Assembly (NCBI RefSeq): GCF_051131705.1
Contig: NZ_CP180316.1
Span: 1,302,001 to 1,366,000, forward strand
DNA: 64,000 nt
Source of the DNA: Arthrobacter_M sp030063245
GTDB lineage: Bacteria > Actinomycetota > Actinomycetes > Actinomycetales > Micrococcaceae
Direction of reading: 5' to 3'
The notes under the pieces are model-generated. The model had not been told where the DNA came from, searched no databases, and saw nothing but the letters and a program-made list of their open reading frames with translations. The translations under genes and the position numbers were made by a program. Shown here piece after piece: positions 21,109-30,013 of this stretch. Numbering within the stretch: position 1 is the stretch's first letter; every line of letters begins with the position of its first letter.

Positions 21109-22053
21109 GTGAGCAACGAACAGGGTTCAACAACTCTGGCGGGCACAGAACCGGATGGCACAAGGTCAGAGGGCGCAGAACTGGAGCACGCGGACGTGGA
21201 CTTTGACGACGTCGTAATGGGTCCCACAGGACGGCCGCTGACCCAATTTCCGGAGCCCCCCGTGCTGACCTCGCACGGACCTGCACGTGTCATCGCCATG
21301 GTTAATCAGAAGGGCGGCGTCGGCAAGACCACGTCCACCATCAATCTGGGCGCGGCACTGGCCGAGGCCGGCCGTAAGGTACTGGTGGTGGACTTCGATC
21401 CGCAGGGCGCTCTTTCCGCTGGTCTGGGCACGAATCCGCATGAGCTCGATCTCACGGTCTACAACGTACTGATGGACCGCAAGGTCGATATCCGCGACGC
21501 GATCCGGCACACCGAAATCGAAAACATCGATCTGCTGCCGGCCAATATTGACCTCTCCGCAGCAGAAGTGCAGCTGGTCAACGAGGTGGCCCGCGAGCAG
21601 GTGCTGGACCGCGCCCTGAAAAAGGTCGAAGATGACTACGACGTCATCCTGATCGACTGCCAGCCCTCCTTAGGACTGCTCACGGTCAATGCCCTCACCG
21701 CCGCTCATGGGGTGATTATTCCCCTCATTTGCGAGTTCTTTGCCCTGCGTGCGGTGGCACTCTTGGTGGAGACCATCGAGAAGGTGCAGGACCGGCTCAA
21801 CCCGCGTCTGCAGGTGGATGGCGTGCTGGCGACTATGTATGACGCGCGCACACTGCACAGCCGCGAGGTCATCTCGCGGCTGGTGGAGGCGTTCGGTGAC
21901 AAGGTCTTCGAAACTGTCATCAAGCGCACCATCAAATTCGCGGACGCAACGGTTGCTGCCGAACCGATCACCACCTACGCAGGAAACCATCAGGGTGCGG
22001 ATTCCTACCGCCGGCTGGCCAAAGAGCTCGTGTCCCGTGGTGGCTCGCCCTGA
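21109..22053 (+). CDS. ParA-family ATPase upstream of scpAB
   Basis: A 314-residue ParA/Soj-type ATPase. After a 60-residue acidic N-terminal extension come the deviant Walker A NQKGGVGKTT (about 68-77), VDFDPQGALSAGL and IDCQPSLGLLT. It is the first gene of parA-scpA-scpB-rluB. In many actinobacteria such a ParA gene precedes scpA, linking it to chromosome segregation, but it lacks an adjacent parB and is unlikely to be the chromosomal parA itself. Confidence 0.9.
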   Translation: MSNEQGSTTLAGTEPDGTRSEGAELEHADVDFDDVVMGPTGRPLTQFPEPPVLTSHGPARVIAMVNQKGGVGKTTSTINLGAALAEAGRKVLVVDFDPQGALSAGLGTNPHELDLTVYNVLMDRKVDIRDAIRHTEIENIDLLPANIDLSAAEVQLVNEVAREQVLDRALKKVEDDYDVILIDCQPSLGLLTVNALTAAHGVIIPLICEFFALRAVALLVETIEKVQDRLNPRLQVDGVLATMYDARTLHSREVISRLVEAFGDKVFETVIKRTIKFADATVAAEPITTYAGNHQGADSYRRLAKELVSRGGSP

Positions 22054-22925
22054 CTCAGCAGCAGACCAGTCCTGCTGAGGGCAGTCGTGCGCCGGCAGGA
22101 TTCGAAGTCCGGCTGGAGAATTTCACGGGTCCTTTCGACCTGTTGTTGGGGCTGATTTCCAAGCACGAAATGGACATCACAGAGATAGCCTTGGCTCGTG
22201 TTACGGACGAATTCATCGCCTACATCCGTCGGCCGCAGGAGTTAGGCAAGGAATGGGCGCTCGACGAAGCCAGCGAATTTCTGGTTCTGGCCGCCACCTT
22301 GCTCGATCTCAAGGCCGCCCGACTGCTGCCGGCCGGTGAGGTGGAGAACGACGACGACATAGCCTTGCTGGAGGCGCGCGATTTGCTCTTTGCCAGACTG
22401 CTGCAGTACAAGGCATTCAAGGAAATCGCGGCCATCATGGGTGGCTGGCTGGACCGTGAGGCCGATCGGTTTCCACGGCTGGTGGGATTGGAACCGCAGT
22501 TCGCTTCGCTGCTGCCGGAACTACTCTGGCGGCACTCGCCGGAGAAGTTCGCCGCGTTGGCGCGCAAGGCGCTGGCCCCTCGGGAAGCCGCGCCCACGGA
22601 GGTTGGCCTGAGCCATCTGCACGCGCCGGCCGTCAGCGTACTGGAACAGGCGCAGATCATGCGGGCCATGCTGGCCGCCGGTACTGCCCTGTCCTTTCGC
22701 GTCCTGATCGCCGATGCGGAGACCACGATGGTGGTCGTGGCCCGGTTTCTGGCCCTGCTGGAGATGTTCCGCGACGCCGCAGTGACGTTCGAGCAGGCGA
22801 GCCCGCTCGGTGAGCTGCAGGTGCGCTGGACGGGAGTGTCCCGAGACTGGCGCAGCAATAATTTGTCCGCGGAGTATGCCGGCGTGCTATCCGAAATGTC
22901 CGTGCCGGAGGAAGCCATCCAGTGA
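22050..22925 (+). CDS. scpA: Segregation and condensation protein A, probable CTG start
   Basis: A 291-residue kleisin subunit of the SMC-ScpAB complex. The family motif FEVRLENFTGPFDLLLGLI requires translation from upstream of the first ATG/GTG/TTG in frame, which lies at 22143 inside the motif. The only plausible codon is CTG at 22050, which overlaps the parA stop as CTGA and has GTGGTGG ten bases upstream, the same four-base overlap used by its neighbours as ATGA/GTGA. KAARLLPAGE and the C-terminal winged helix are typical. The stop overlaps scpB. Confidence 0.92.
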   Translation: MTQQQTSPAEGSRAPAGFEVRLENFTGPFDLLLGLISKHEMDITEIALARVTDEFIAYIRRPQELGKEWALDEASEFLVLAATLLDLKAARLLPAGEVENDDDIALLEARDLLFARLLQYKAFKEIAAIMGGWLDREADRFPRLVGLEPQFASLLPELLWRHSPEKFAALARKALAPREAAPTEVGLSHLHAPAVSVLEQAQIMRAMLAAGTALSFRVLIADAETTMVVVARFLALLEMFRDAAVTFEQASPLGELQVRWTGVSRDWRSNNLSAEYAGVLSEMSVPEEAIQ

Positions 22926-23644
22926 TTGAACAGCAGAATTCCCGTGATCCGGGGGACGGCGCCGACATGCCGGGAACGGACGTTCATGATCTCCCCGGTG
23001 GGGCCGGAGCGGCTCTGGAGGCCATCCTGATGGTCACCGATGAGCCGGTCTCTGAATCACAGCTGGCCGCTGCCGTCGGGCTGGGCGTTGAGGAGGTGGG
23101 CGGCCTGCTCATCGGTCTGCAGCGTCATTATGACGGCTATACTGGTAGGGGCGATGGTGCCGGCGTCGGCATTTCCGGGTCGGTTGCAGGGAAACCTGTG
23201 GTGGATTCTCCAGAGTTTGCGGCAGGGCAAACCCGGGTGACGCCGCGTGGTTTCGAACTACGCAGGGTCGCGTGCGGCTGGCGCATCTATTCACGCAGCG
23301 ACTTTGCTCACATAGTTTCCCGCTTCGTGCTGGACGGACAGTCAGCCAGGCTCACGCAGGCTGCGCTGGAGGCCTTGGCCGTCATCGCTTACCGACAGCC
23401 GGTGTCGCGTGCGCGGGTTTCCGCTATCCGTGGAGTCAACGTTGATTCTGTGGTGCGCACGCTTGCCCAACGTGGTTTGATCGAGGAAACGGGGACCGAT
23501 GCTGAATCGGGTGCTCTGCTTTACCGGACCACGCACTATTTTTTGGAACGACTGGGGATCGCCAGTGCGGACGAGCTTCCGCAGCTGGCCCCGCATTTGC
23601 CCGGACTGGAAAACCTCCAGGATTTTGACGATTCATCCTATTGA
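22922..23644 (+). CDS. scpB: Segregation and condensation protein B
   Basis: A 240-residue winged-helix partner of ScpA. ALEAILMVTDEPVS near residue 31 and the second winged helix (QAALEALAVIAYRQPVSRARVSAIRGVNVDSVVRTLAQRGLI) identify it. The GTG start overlaps the scpA stop by four bases. The sequence between the two winged helices (about 75-100) is longer than in short homologues and Gly/Val-rich. Confidence 0.94.
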   Translation: MIEQQNSRDPGDGADMPGTDVHDLPGGAGAALEAILMVTDEPVSESQLAAAVGLGVEEVGGLLIGLQRHYDGYTGRGDGAGVGISGSVAGKPVVDSPEFAAGQTRVTPRGFELRRVACGWRIYSRSDFAHIVSRFVLDGQSARLTQAALEALAVIAYRQPVSRARVSAIRGVNVDSVVRTLAQRGLIEETGTDAESGALLYRTTHYFLERLGIASADELPQLAPHLPGLENLQDFDDSSY

Positions 23645-23674
23645 CCAGCTATTCGATTTTTATAAGGACACGTA

Positions 23675-25159
23675 ATGACACCGTCGCACCGCTCAGATGA
23701 TTCCGGGCGTAGCCGTTCCGGTCAGGACCGGATCAAGCCCCGCACCGGGGGGTCGGGCAGCGGCGCCGCCGGTTCCGGTGCACCGCGCGCGGGCGAGCGC
23801 CGGACCAGCACACCCTGGTCCGATGGCCGGCGTTCGGGTGCGCCGTTCTCGCGGGATGCCCGTTCGGATGACCGGCGTTCCGATGCCCCGCGTTCGGGTG
23901 CGCCGTTCTCGCGGGATGCCCGTTCGGATGACCGGCGTTCCGATGCCCCGCGTTCGGGTGCGCCGTTCTCGCGGGATGCCCGCTCGGATGACCGGCGTTC
24001 CGATGCCCCGCGTTCCGATGCCCCGCGTTCGGGTGCGCCGTTCTCGCGGGATGCCCGCTCGGATGACCGGCGTTCCGATGCCCCGCGTTCGGGTGCGCCG
24101 TTCTCGCGGGATGCCCGCTCGGATGACCGGCGTTCCGATGCCCCGCGTTCGGGTGCACCGCGTTCGGATGCCCCATACTCACGTGCCCCCGGATCCGGTG
24201 CGCCCCGGGTCGGCAACGGGACTGGCAGGCCTTCGAAGTTCGGCGCCGCCCGCAAAACGGCAGCCAAGGGTGCCGCAAAAACGGGTGCAGCCAGGTCCGG
24301 CGCACCGAAAGGACCGCGCGCCTTCGGCGGCGAACGCTTCGGCAGCAATCTTGGCCCGGTCAAGAACCGCCCGACCGAGCAGAACCGCCGCCCAAAGAAC
24401 CAGGGCCCCTACGTTGACATGCATGATCCCGAGGGAATCCGTCTGCAGAAGGTCATGGCGTCCGCCGGCGTCGCCTCCCGTCGTGTCTGCGAGGACATGA
24501 TCGAGGAAGGCCGCGTCGAGGTCGACGGTCAGATCATCACCGAGGTCGGCCTGCGCGTTGATCCCAAAAAGGTGGCGATAACGGTCGACGGGATCCGCCT
24601 GCAGCTCGATGAATCGCAGGTCTACATGGTTTTCAACAAGCCCAAAGGTGTGGTCTCCACCATGGACGACCCCGAGGGGCGCCCATGCATCAGCGACTAC
24701 CTGAAGAACCGCCATGGTAATGAGCGTCTATTCCACGTCGGACGTCTTGACACGGCCACCGAGGGTCTGCTGCTGCTGACCAACGACGGCGAGCTGGCCA
24801 ACCGTCTGTCGCACCCCAAGTATGAGGTTCCCAAGACCTACATGGCGCAGGTCCGAGGGCCGATGGGCCAGGGCGTTGGCGCGCAGATGCGTGAAGGCAT
24901 CGAGCTGGAGGACGGCGTGGCCAGCGTTGATTCCTTCCGCCTGGTCGACTCCACGCCGGGACACATTCTGGTGGAGGTTGTGCTGCACTCCGGCAAGAAC
25001 CGCATCGTGCGCCGCCTCTTCGACGCAGTCGGCTACCCCGTGGAGCGCCTGGTGCGCGTCCAGGTTGGTCCGATCCGCATGAATGACCAGCGCCAGGGCA
25101 GCATCCGTGTCCTGGGCCGGCAGGAAGTGGGACACCTGCTCGCGTCTGTCGGGCTCTAA
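23675..25159 (+). CDS. rluB: 23S rRNA pseudouridine synthase, RluB/RsuA family, with a 20-residue-repeat N-terminal extension
   Basis: A 494-residue protein. The enzyme occupies the C-terminal half: an S4 RNA-binding domain (IRLQKVMASAGVASRRVCED, about 252-310), then the catalytic GRLDTATEGLLLLTNDGELA with the Asp nucleophile, and KNRIVRRLFDAVGYPV near the end. The N-terminal 235 residues are Arg/Ser/Asp/Ala/Pro-rich and disordered, built from about five copies of a 20-residue unit coded by a perfect 60-bp tandem repeat. Such a basic tail probably helps RNA or ribosome binding. AAGGACA precedes the ATG. It follows scpB as in many bacteria. Confidence 0.93.
   Translation: MTPSHRSDDSGRSRSGQDRIKPRTGGSGSGAAGSGAPRAGERRTSTPWSDGRRSGAPFSRDARSDDRRSDAPRSGAPFSRDARSDDRRSDAPRSGAPFSRDARSDDRRSDAPRSDAPRSGAPFSRDARSDDRRSDAPRSGAPFSRDARSDDRRSDAPRSGAPRSDAPYSRAPGSGAPRVGNGTGRPSKFGAARKTAAKGAAKTGAARSGAPKGPRAFGGERFGSNLGPVKNRPTEQNRRPKNQGPYVDMHDPEGIRLQKVMASAGVASRRVCEDMIEEGRVEVDGQIITEVGLRVDPKKVAITVDGIRLQLDESQVYMVFNKPKGVVSTMDDPEGRPCISDYLKNRHGNERLFHVGRLDTATEGLLLLTNDGELANRLSHPKYEVPKTYMAQVRGPMGQGVGAQMREGIELEDGVASVDSFRLVDSTPGHILVEVVLHSGKNRIVRRLFDAVGYPVERLVRVQVGPIRMNDQRQGSIRVLGRQEVGHLLASVGL
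23831..24174 (+). repeat. 60-bp tandem repeat inside rluB
   Basis: Units start at 23831, 23891, 23951, 24026 and 24086, with a partial sixth at 24146. They are nearly identical; the third carries an extra 15-bp copy of its own end (24011-24025), and later copies differ by T to C in CGCTCGG. The length is a multiple of three and contains no stop in any of several frames, so copy number can change without breaking the gene. Confidence 0.95.
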
Positions 25160-25163
25160 CCCG

Positions 25164-26267
25164 ATGAATCCATCGCATCTGAACGGCCCCGTGCTTGTTA
25201 TCGGCACCGGGTTGCTCGGCGCCAGCATCGGGCTCGGTTTATGCGCCCGGGGCATCGACGTCGTCCTGCAGGACACGTCGCCCTCAGCGCAGGCCGTTGC
25301 GGTGGACATCGGGGCCGGCCGTGCGCCAAAAGCCGGCGAACAGCTTGCTCCTGAGTTGGTCGTGGTGGCCGCTCCGCCGGACGTCACGGCTGCCGTGGTG
25401 GCTGCCGCGCTGGGAAACTACCCGCAGGCGGCCGTCATCGATATAGCCAGTGTCAAGGCCGGTATTCTGGCCGAACTGCGGGAGCTGCCGGGAGTCACGG
25501 AGGCTGACCTGAGCCGATATGTGGGCACGCACCCGATGGCCGGCAGCGAGCGTTCCGGCCCGGTGGCGGCCCGGGGCGAGCTGTTCACCAGCACGCCCTG
25601 GGTGCTCTGCCCCTCCGAGCTGAGCTGTGCCGCGGCCGTCAAGACCGCGCACTCGCTGGCAATTGACCTGGGATCCGTCGTCTTCCGGTTCACACCCGAC
25701 GAACACGACGAGGCCGTCGCGCTGGTCTCACACCTGCCGCAGATCATGGCCTCGCTGGTCGCGTCCCGGCTGCAGGACAGTCCGGCACATGCCCTGTCGC
25801 TGTCCGGGAACGGCCTGCGCGATGTTACCAGGATCGCGGCCAGCAATCCCGCCATGTGGGTGCAGATCCTCGGGGCTAATGCCGCTAAACTGGTCGACGT
25901 CATGCACGGTGTCCGCGATGACCTGAACCGCCTGATTGCAACGCTGGAGGCTCCCACGGCCCCGGGTGCGCGGCTGGATATTGCGCAGCTGATCAGCGAG
26001 GGGAACGCCGGGCAGGCGCGCATCCCGGGTAAGCACGGCGGGCCCGCGTTGGCCTACGCGTGGCTGACGGTGCTCGTGGATGACAAGCCCGGCCAGATTG
26101 CCCGGCTGTTGACGGAAATCGGCGACATCGGGGTCAACCTCGAAGATCTACGGCTGGATCATTCGGCCGGTAGGGAAGTGGGAATGGTGGAATTGTCTGT
26201 CATGCCGGACAAACGGGTGGCACTGGTGGAAGAACTGACAAACCGCGGTTGGAAGGTCATATTGTGA
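25164..26267 (+). CDS. tyrA: Prephenate dehydrogenase with C-terminal ACT domain
   Basis: A 367-residue enzyme of tyrosine synthesis that oxidatively decarboxylates prephenate with NAD. The Rossmann motif VIGTGLLGASIGLGL is at residues 10-24, DIASVKAGI and GTHPMAGSERSG follow, and residues 295-367 form an ACT-type regulatory domain (LVDDKPGQIARLLTEIGDIGVN). ATG at 25164 is used because family homology starts there. The stop overlaps the cmk GTG. Confidence 0.93.
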   Translation: MNPSHLNGPVLVIGTGLLGASIGLGLCARGIDVVLQDTSPSAQAVAVDIGAGRAPKAGEQLAPELVVVAAPPDVTAAVVAAALGNYPQAAVIDIASVKAGILAELRELPGVTEADLSRYVGTHPMAGSERSGPVAARGELFTSTPWVLCPSELSCAAAVKTAHSLAIDLGSVVFRFTPDEHDEAVALVSHLPQIMASLVASRLQDSPAHALSLSGNGLRDVTRIAASNPAMWVQILGANAAKLVDVMHGVRDDLNRLIATLEAPTAPGARLDIAQLISEGNAGQARIPGKHGGPALAYAWLTVLVDDKPGQIARLLTEIGDIGVNLEDLRLDHSAGREVGMVELSVMPDKRVALVEELTNRGWKVIL

Positions 26268-27052
26268 CGGAAACCCAAAGTGCCTCCGCTGCGGCTACCG
26301 GCCGTCTGTTAGGGCTCCGCCAGGGAAAGTCTCTGGTGGTTGCCATCGACGGTCCTTCAGGGTCCGGGAAATCAAGCGTGAGCCGGGAGGTGGCCCGTCG
26401 GCTGGGGCTGGCCTATCTGGACACCGGTGCCATGTACCGGTCGCTGACCTGGCAGTGTCTGGACACCGGGGTGGCCCTTGATGATGCCGTCGCCGTCGAG
26501 GCGGCCGCCCGCGCCCTTGAGCTGGAACAAAGCACCAATCCGGACCATGAATTTGTCAAGGTTGGCGGCCGGGAGGTTGCCGCACTGATCCGTGAACCGC
26601 GCATCTCCGCCGCCGTCAGCGCGGTAGCGACCACACTGGGTGCCCGCACGGAACTGGTCCGCCGGCAGCGTGAGGCGATTGTCCGTGCGGCCAAGAGAAT
26701 GGTGGTGGAGGGTCGGGACATCACCACCGTCGTGGCGCCGACAGCCGAGGTCCGGCTGCTGCTGACCGCCAGTGAAGAGGCCAGGATGGCGCGCCGAGGC
26801 ATTCAGCTCGGCGGAACCCAGACGACGGCGCAGCTCACCCGCCAGGTGCTGGCAAGGGATGCCAAGGATTCCACCGTGGTGGAATTCCACCGGGCCGCCG
26901 ACGGCGTGGTGACAGTGGATTCCTCGGATTTGGACTTCGAGCAGACCGTTGACGCCGTCCTTCGGGTGGTCGTCGACGCGGTGGAGGGCAAACATTTCCA
27001 GGGCGGCCATTTAGAGGGCGGCCATTTCGGGAGCACAGCCCGCAATGCCTAA
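26264..27052 (+). CDS. cmk: Cytidylate kinase
   Basis: A 262-residue (d)CMP kinase. The P-loop IDGPSGSGKSS is at about residues 28-38, with YLDTGAMYR and VEGRDITTVV following. The start GTG overlaps the tyrA stop in GTGA and AAGG lies upstream. The last 15 residues, rich in Gly-His-Phe/Leu, come from a 15-bp duplication (GGGCGGCCATTTAGA at 27001, then a near copy at 27016) and are unlike the family. Neighbour of der, as is common. Confidence 0.95.
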   Translation: MTETQSASAAATGRLLGLRQGKSLVVAIDGPSGSGKSSVSREVARRLGLAYLDTGAMYRSLTWQCLDTGVALDDAVAVEAAARALELEQSTNPDHEFVKVGGREVAALIREPRISAAVSAVATTLGARTELVRRQREAIVRAAKRMVVEGRDITTVVAPTAEVRLLLTASEEARMARRGIQLGGTQTTAQLTRQVLARDAKDSTVVEFHRAADGVVTVDSSDLDFEQTVDAVLRVVVDAVEGKHFQGGHLEGGHFGSTARNA

Positions 27053-27079
27053 GCCGATGCCGGGACCTGCGCCCTCGCG

Positions 27080-27362
27080 CTGAACCCGGGTTCCGCCGTC
27101 GTCCTCGCCGTAGTGCTGGGACACGGTTCCCCGGCACCAGGACCAAACCCCGCGTCCATCTGGACGGTTTCAGGTGCTTTTCGACGGCCCGGTGCAGACC
27201 AGCCGCGAACGGGGTGTGTCCCGGCGTGTTTCAATGGACAGAGCGGCCGAGCACCTACGCCTCCGGCCCTCCGCGCACGTCCAGGCCGCAATCGCCGCCA
27301 CAGGGCAGGAATTACCTGCCGAAGATGACCTTACAAATCAGCATGAAGGAAAGCAACCATGA
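27080..27362 (+). pseudogene. Relic of a 1-acyl-glycerol-3-phosphate acyltransferase between cmk and der
   Basis: The gap between cmk and der holds no intact gene but reads in pieces like the C-terminal third of a PlsC-type acyltransferase: ALNPGSAVVLAVVLG in one frame, then GPVQTSRERGVSRRVSMDR and HVQAAIAATGQELPAEDDL in another. The second piece still ends in an ATGA overlap with der. A plsC gene stands between cmk and der in many actinobacteria, which is the main support. An intact plsC lies at 52542-53564. Identification by remembered sequence only. Confidence 0.5.
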
Positions 27363-28927
27363 GCGACTCTCAGTCCACCGGCCGAACCGATGCAGGTGAC
27401 TTTGGCCACGGTGACGAAGAATATACGCCCTCCGGCACCGACCGGGTTGCTGAGCACCTGGCTGCCCTGAATGATGAGGACGCCGAGGTCCGTGCCGCGT
27501 CGCTGCGCGCCGGCTTGTCGGATTACGAGCTCGACGACGAGGATGCCGCGCTGCTGGACGGCACCTTCGAGGACGCCGACGACGACGGCCTGGTCCGTCA
27601 GGATCCGGTGCTCGCCATTGTAGGGCGCCCGAACGTGGGCAAATCGACCCTGGTGAACCGTATCCTGGGCCGCCGGGAGGCCGTGGTGGAGGACACCCCC
27701 GGCGTCACCCGGGACCGTGTGTCCTACGCGGCGAACTGGAACGGGCGCAAATTCACCCTGGTGGACACCGGCGGCTGGGAGCACGACGCCCGCGGAATCC
27801 ACGCCCGCGTTGCCGACCAGGCCGAGGTCGCCGTCGAGATGGCCGATGCCGTGCTGCTCGTGGTGGATTCCACCGTGGGCATCACTGCCACCGATGAGGC
27901 CGTGGTCAAGATGCTGCGTCGGTCCAAAAAGCCGGTCATCCTGATCGGCAACAAGGTAGACGATATTGTGCAGGAATCCGATGCCGCCACCCTGTGGGGC
28001 CTTGGACTGGGCCAGCCCTGGCCGGTGTCCGCGGTCCATGGCCGTGGCGTGGCCGACATGCTGGACCGCGTGATGGAAGTACTGCCGGAGTTCTCCGCCG
28101 TCGAAGGCCTGGAACGCTCCGGCGGCCCACGGCGCGTTGCCCTGATCGGGCGCCCGAACGTGGGCAAGTCCTCGCTGCTGAACAAGCTGGCCGGCAGTGA
28201 GCGTGTGGTGGTGGATCCGATGGCCGGCACCACCCGCGACCCGGTGGACGAGTTCATCGAACTGGGGGACCGCACCTGGCGCTTCGTGGACACCGCCGGC
28301 ATCCGCCGCCGGGTGCACATGGCGCAGGGCGCGGATTTCTACGCCTCGCTGCGCACCCAATCCGCACTGGAGAAGGCTGAGGTCGCCGTCGTCCTGCTGG
28401 CCGTCGACGAGGTCCTCAGCGAACAGGACGTGCGCATACTCCAACTGGCAGTGGAGTCCGGCCGGGCGCTGGTGCTGGCCTTCAACAAGTGGGACCTGCT
28501 GGACGACGAGCGCCGCCGCTACCTGGAGCGCGAAATCGAGCAGGACCTGGCCCACGTGGACTGGGCCCCCCGGGTCAATATCTCCGCCAAAACCGGCTGG
28601 CACAAGGACCGCTTGGTGCCGGCGCTGGACCTGGCGCTGGAGAACTGGGACCGGCGCATCCCCACCGGCCGCCTGAACGCGTTCCTGGGCGAGCTCGTGG
28701 CCGCACACCCGCACCCCGTGCGCGGCGGTAAGCAGCCCCGTATCCTCTTCGGCACGCAGGCCTCCAGCCGGCCGCCGAAGTTCGTCCTCTTCACCACCGG
28801 GTTCCTGGATCCCGGCTACCGCCGCTTCATTACCCGCCGGCTGCGCGAAACCTTCGGCTTCGAGGGCACCCCGATTGAGGTCAGCATGCGGGTGCGCGAG
28901 AAGCGCGGAAAGACTGCCCGGAAGTAG
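27359..28927 (+). CDS. der: Ribosome-assembly GTPase Der (EngA)
   Basis: A 522-residue double GTPase needed for 50S assembly. G1 motifs GRPNVGKST (about 88-96) and GRPNVGKSS (about 264-272) mark two G domains, with DTPGVTRD/DTGGWEHD and DPMAGTTRDPVD/DTAGIRRR. A KH-like domain ends the protein (LFTTGFLDPGYRRFI). The first 75 residues are an acidic, probably disordered extension usual in actinobacteria. Confidence 0.97.
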   Translation: MSDSQSTGRTDAGDFGHGDEEYTPSGTDRVAEHLAALNDEDAEVRAASLRAGLSDYELDDEDAALLDGTFEDADDDGLVRQDPVLAIVGRPNVGKSTLVNRILGRREAVVEDTPGVTRDRVSYAANWNGRKFTLVDTGGWEHDARGIHARVADQAEVAVEMADAVLLVVDSTVGITATDEAVVKMLRRSKKPVILIGNKVDDIVQESDAATLWGLGLGQPWPVSAVHGRGVADMLDRVMEVLPEFSAVEGLERSGGPRRVALIGRPNVGKSSLLNKLAGSERVVVDPMAGTTRDPVDEFIELGDRTWRFVDTAGIRRRVHMAQGADFYASLRTQSALEKAEVAVVLLAVDEVLSEQDVRILQLAVESGRALVLAFNKWDLLDDERRRYLEREIEQDLAHVDWAPRVNISAKTGWHKDRLVPALDLALENWDRRIPTGRLNAFLGELVAAHPHPVRGGKQPRILFGTQASSRPPKFVLFTTGFLDPGYRRFITRRLRETFGFEGTPIEVSMRVREKRGKTARK

Positions 28928-28941
28928 CGGACGCTTCGGGT

Positions 28942-28977
28942 ACGACGACGGCGCACGGCAGGTGGCGTCGTCGTCGT
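28942..28977 (+). terminator. Hairpin after der
   Basis: ACGACGACGGCGC pairs with GCGTCGTCGTCGT (one mismatch) around a ten-base loop 14 bases after the der stop. There is no T-tract, so its terminator role is uncertain. Confidence 0.4.
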
Positions 28978-29109
28978 GCCGTCCTGGGCGTGCCAATCCG
29001 CGCAGCGTTCCGCGCACAGCCTGAGGTCTGCTGGTCGGCGCGGCACGGTTTTTACGGTAAGCTTTTTGAGGTGGTTCGCCCGGCCGTATTTTGGCCGGAT
29101 CAGAACTTT

Positions 29110-29183
<74 letters not shown>

Positions 29184-29187
29184 CGTA

Positions 29188-29224
29188 AAAGCCCTGGTGA
29201 GAGCATGTTTCTCACCAGGGCTTT
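29188..29224 (+). terminator. Strong terminator hairpin after tRNA-Pro
   Basis: AAAGCCCTGGTGAGA pairs perfectly over 15 bases with 29210-29224 around a seven-base loop; A and T tracts on either side make it usable in both directions. Confidence 0.85.
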
Positions 29225-29371
29225 GTCATGTCCGGCGGAGGCGAGGTTCCGACCGCCGGGGTGGAGGTAGGTGCGGTTGGTCTCCACGGAGGATTGCTGC
29301 GGGACCGCCCGCGAGCAGGATGCCCAGGCCGGCGGCCGCATCCCATCGTCCAATCGTGCTCCTCGCAAGCG

Positions 29372-29443
29372 TGGTGTCACGCGGCGGCTATGTGACATCA
29401 TAATTGCTTGACGTGACACCATGACGGTGCAATACTGGTGTCA
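29372..29443 (+). promoter_or_regulatory. Four operator half-sites overlapping the promoter of the RHH regulator
   Basis: TGGTGTCA (29372), TGACATCA (29393), TGACACCA (29414) and TGGTGTCA (29436) are spaced 21, 21 and 22 bases apart, two helical turns each. A promoter TTGACG-17-AATACT (29408-29413 and 29431-29436) threads through the last two sites, which form a perfect inverted repeat. Transcription would start at or next to the ATG at 29443, giving a leaderless message. Ribbon-helix-helix proteins commonly bind such arrays and repress their own gene. Confidence 0.7.
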
Positions 29444-29940
29444 TGCAACTGGATCAGTACGTCGCAGAGCTTCAGCACCACCTGGCCGTCGCAGCCGAGA
29501 GCGGCGGCGACGAGGTCCGCGCGGTCGCCGAGCGCCTGAGTGCGCCACTCGACTCGGCGACCCGGCTGGTGCTGCTCGAAGCCCTCTCGGCGGCCGCGGG
29601 GGAGATAACCCGCGAACTATCGCCCGGGTTGGTGGACGTGCGCCTGCGCGGCCGCGACCCCGAGTTCGTCGTGAGCCTGCCCGCCGAGGCGTCCTACGCC
29701 GACCCGCAGGCAACGCGCGGCAGCGTGTCCTACGACGCGGACGGCGCGAGCACAACCCGCACCACACTTCGGCTCCCGGACGCCCTCAAGGTCCGGGTCG
29801 AGGACGCGGCCGCCGCTGACGGGCTCTCCGTGAACTCCTGGCTGGTGCGTGCCATCGCATCGGCTTTGGAACCCAAGAGCCGCCGCTCGACCCAACGAGG
29901 GTCAGGCTCCGTTGACCATTTCGCTGGCTGGGTGCGTTAG
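29443..29940 (+). CDS. Ribbon-helix-helix (HicB/Arc-like) regulator
   Basis: A 165-residue protein. The C-terminal part (about 105-145: TRTTLRLPDALKVRVEDAAA, then DGLSVNSWLVRAIASAL) is a clear ribbon-helix-helix DNA-binding motif of the HicB/Arc type. The N-terminal 100 residues are mostly helical and of unknown role, perhaps for dimerisation or sensing. It heads a cluster with a DUF4097 protein and a DrrA/DrrB-like ABC exporter and probably regulates it. No HicA toxin gene is adjacent, so an antitoxin role is unlikely. Confidence 0.8.
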   Translation: MQLDQYVAELQHHLAVAAESGGDEVRAVAERLSAPLDSATRLVLLEALSAAAGEITRELSPGLVDVRLRGRDPEFVVSLPAEASYADPQATRGSVSYDADGASTTRTTLRLPDALKVRVEDAAAADGLSVNSWLVRAIASALEPKSRRSTQRGSGSVDHFAGWVR

Positions 29941-30013
29941 TCCGCCCCGCCCACTGACCGGCCCCGCAACCGCGAGGCCGCCCGACAACGCCCTTCGAAA
30001 GGCAGGCTACAGC

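Noticed and set aside
23831..24174. Possible CRISPR array
   Set aside because: The 60-bp units adjoin without unique spacers, are in frame within rluB and code repeated protein.
27174..27362. Small gene translationally coupled to der
   Set aside because: Its sequence looks like the tail of an acyltransferase with earlier pieces out of frame, so a pseudogene is more likely.
29443..29940. HicAB-type toxin-antitoxin system
   Set aside because: The RHH motif is HicB-like, but no HicA-like toxin gene is adjacent and the downstream genes are an exporter.
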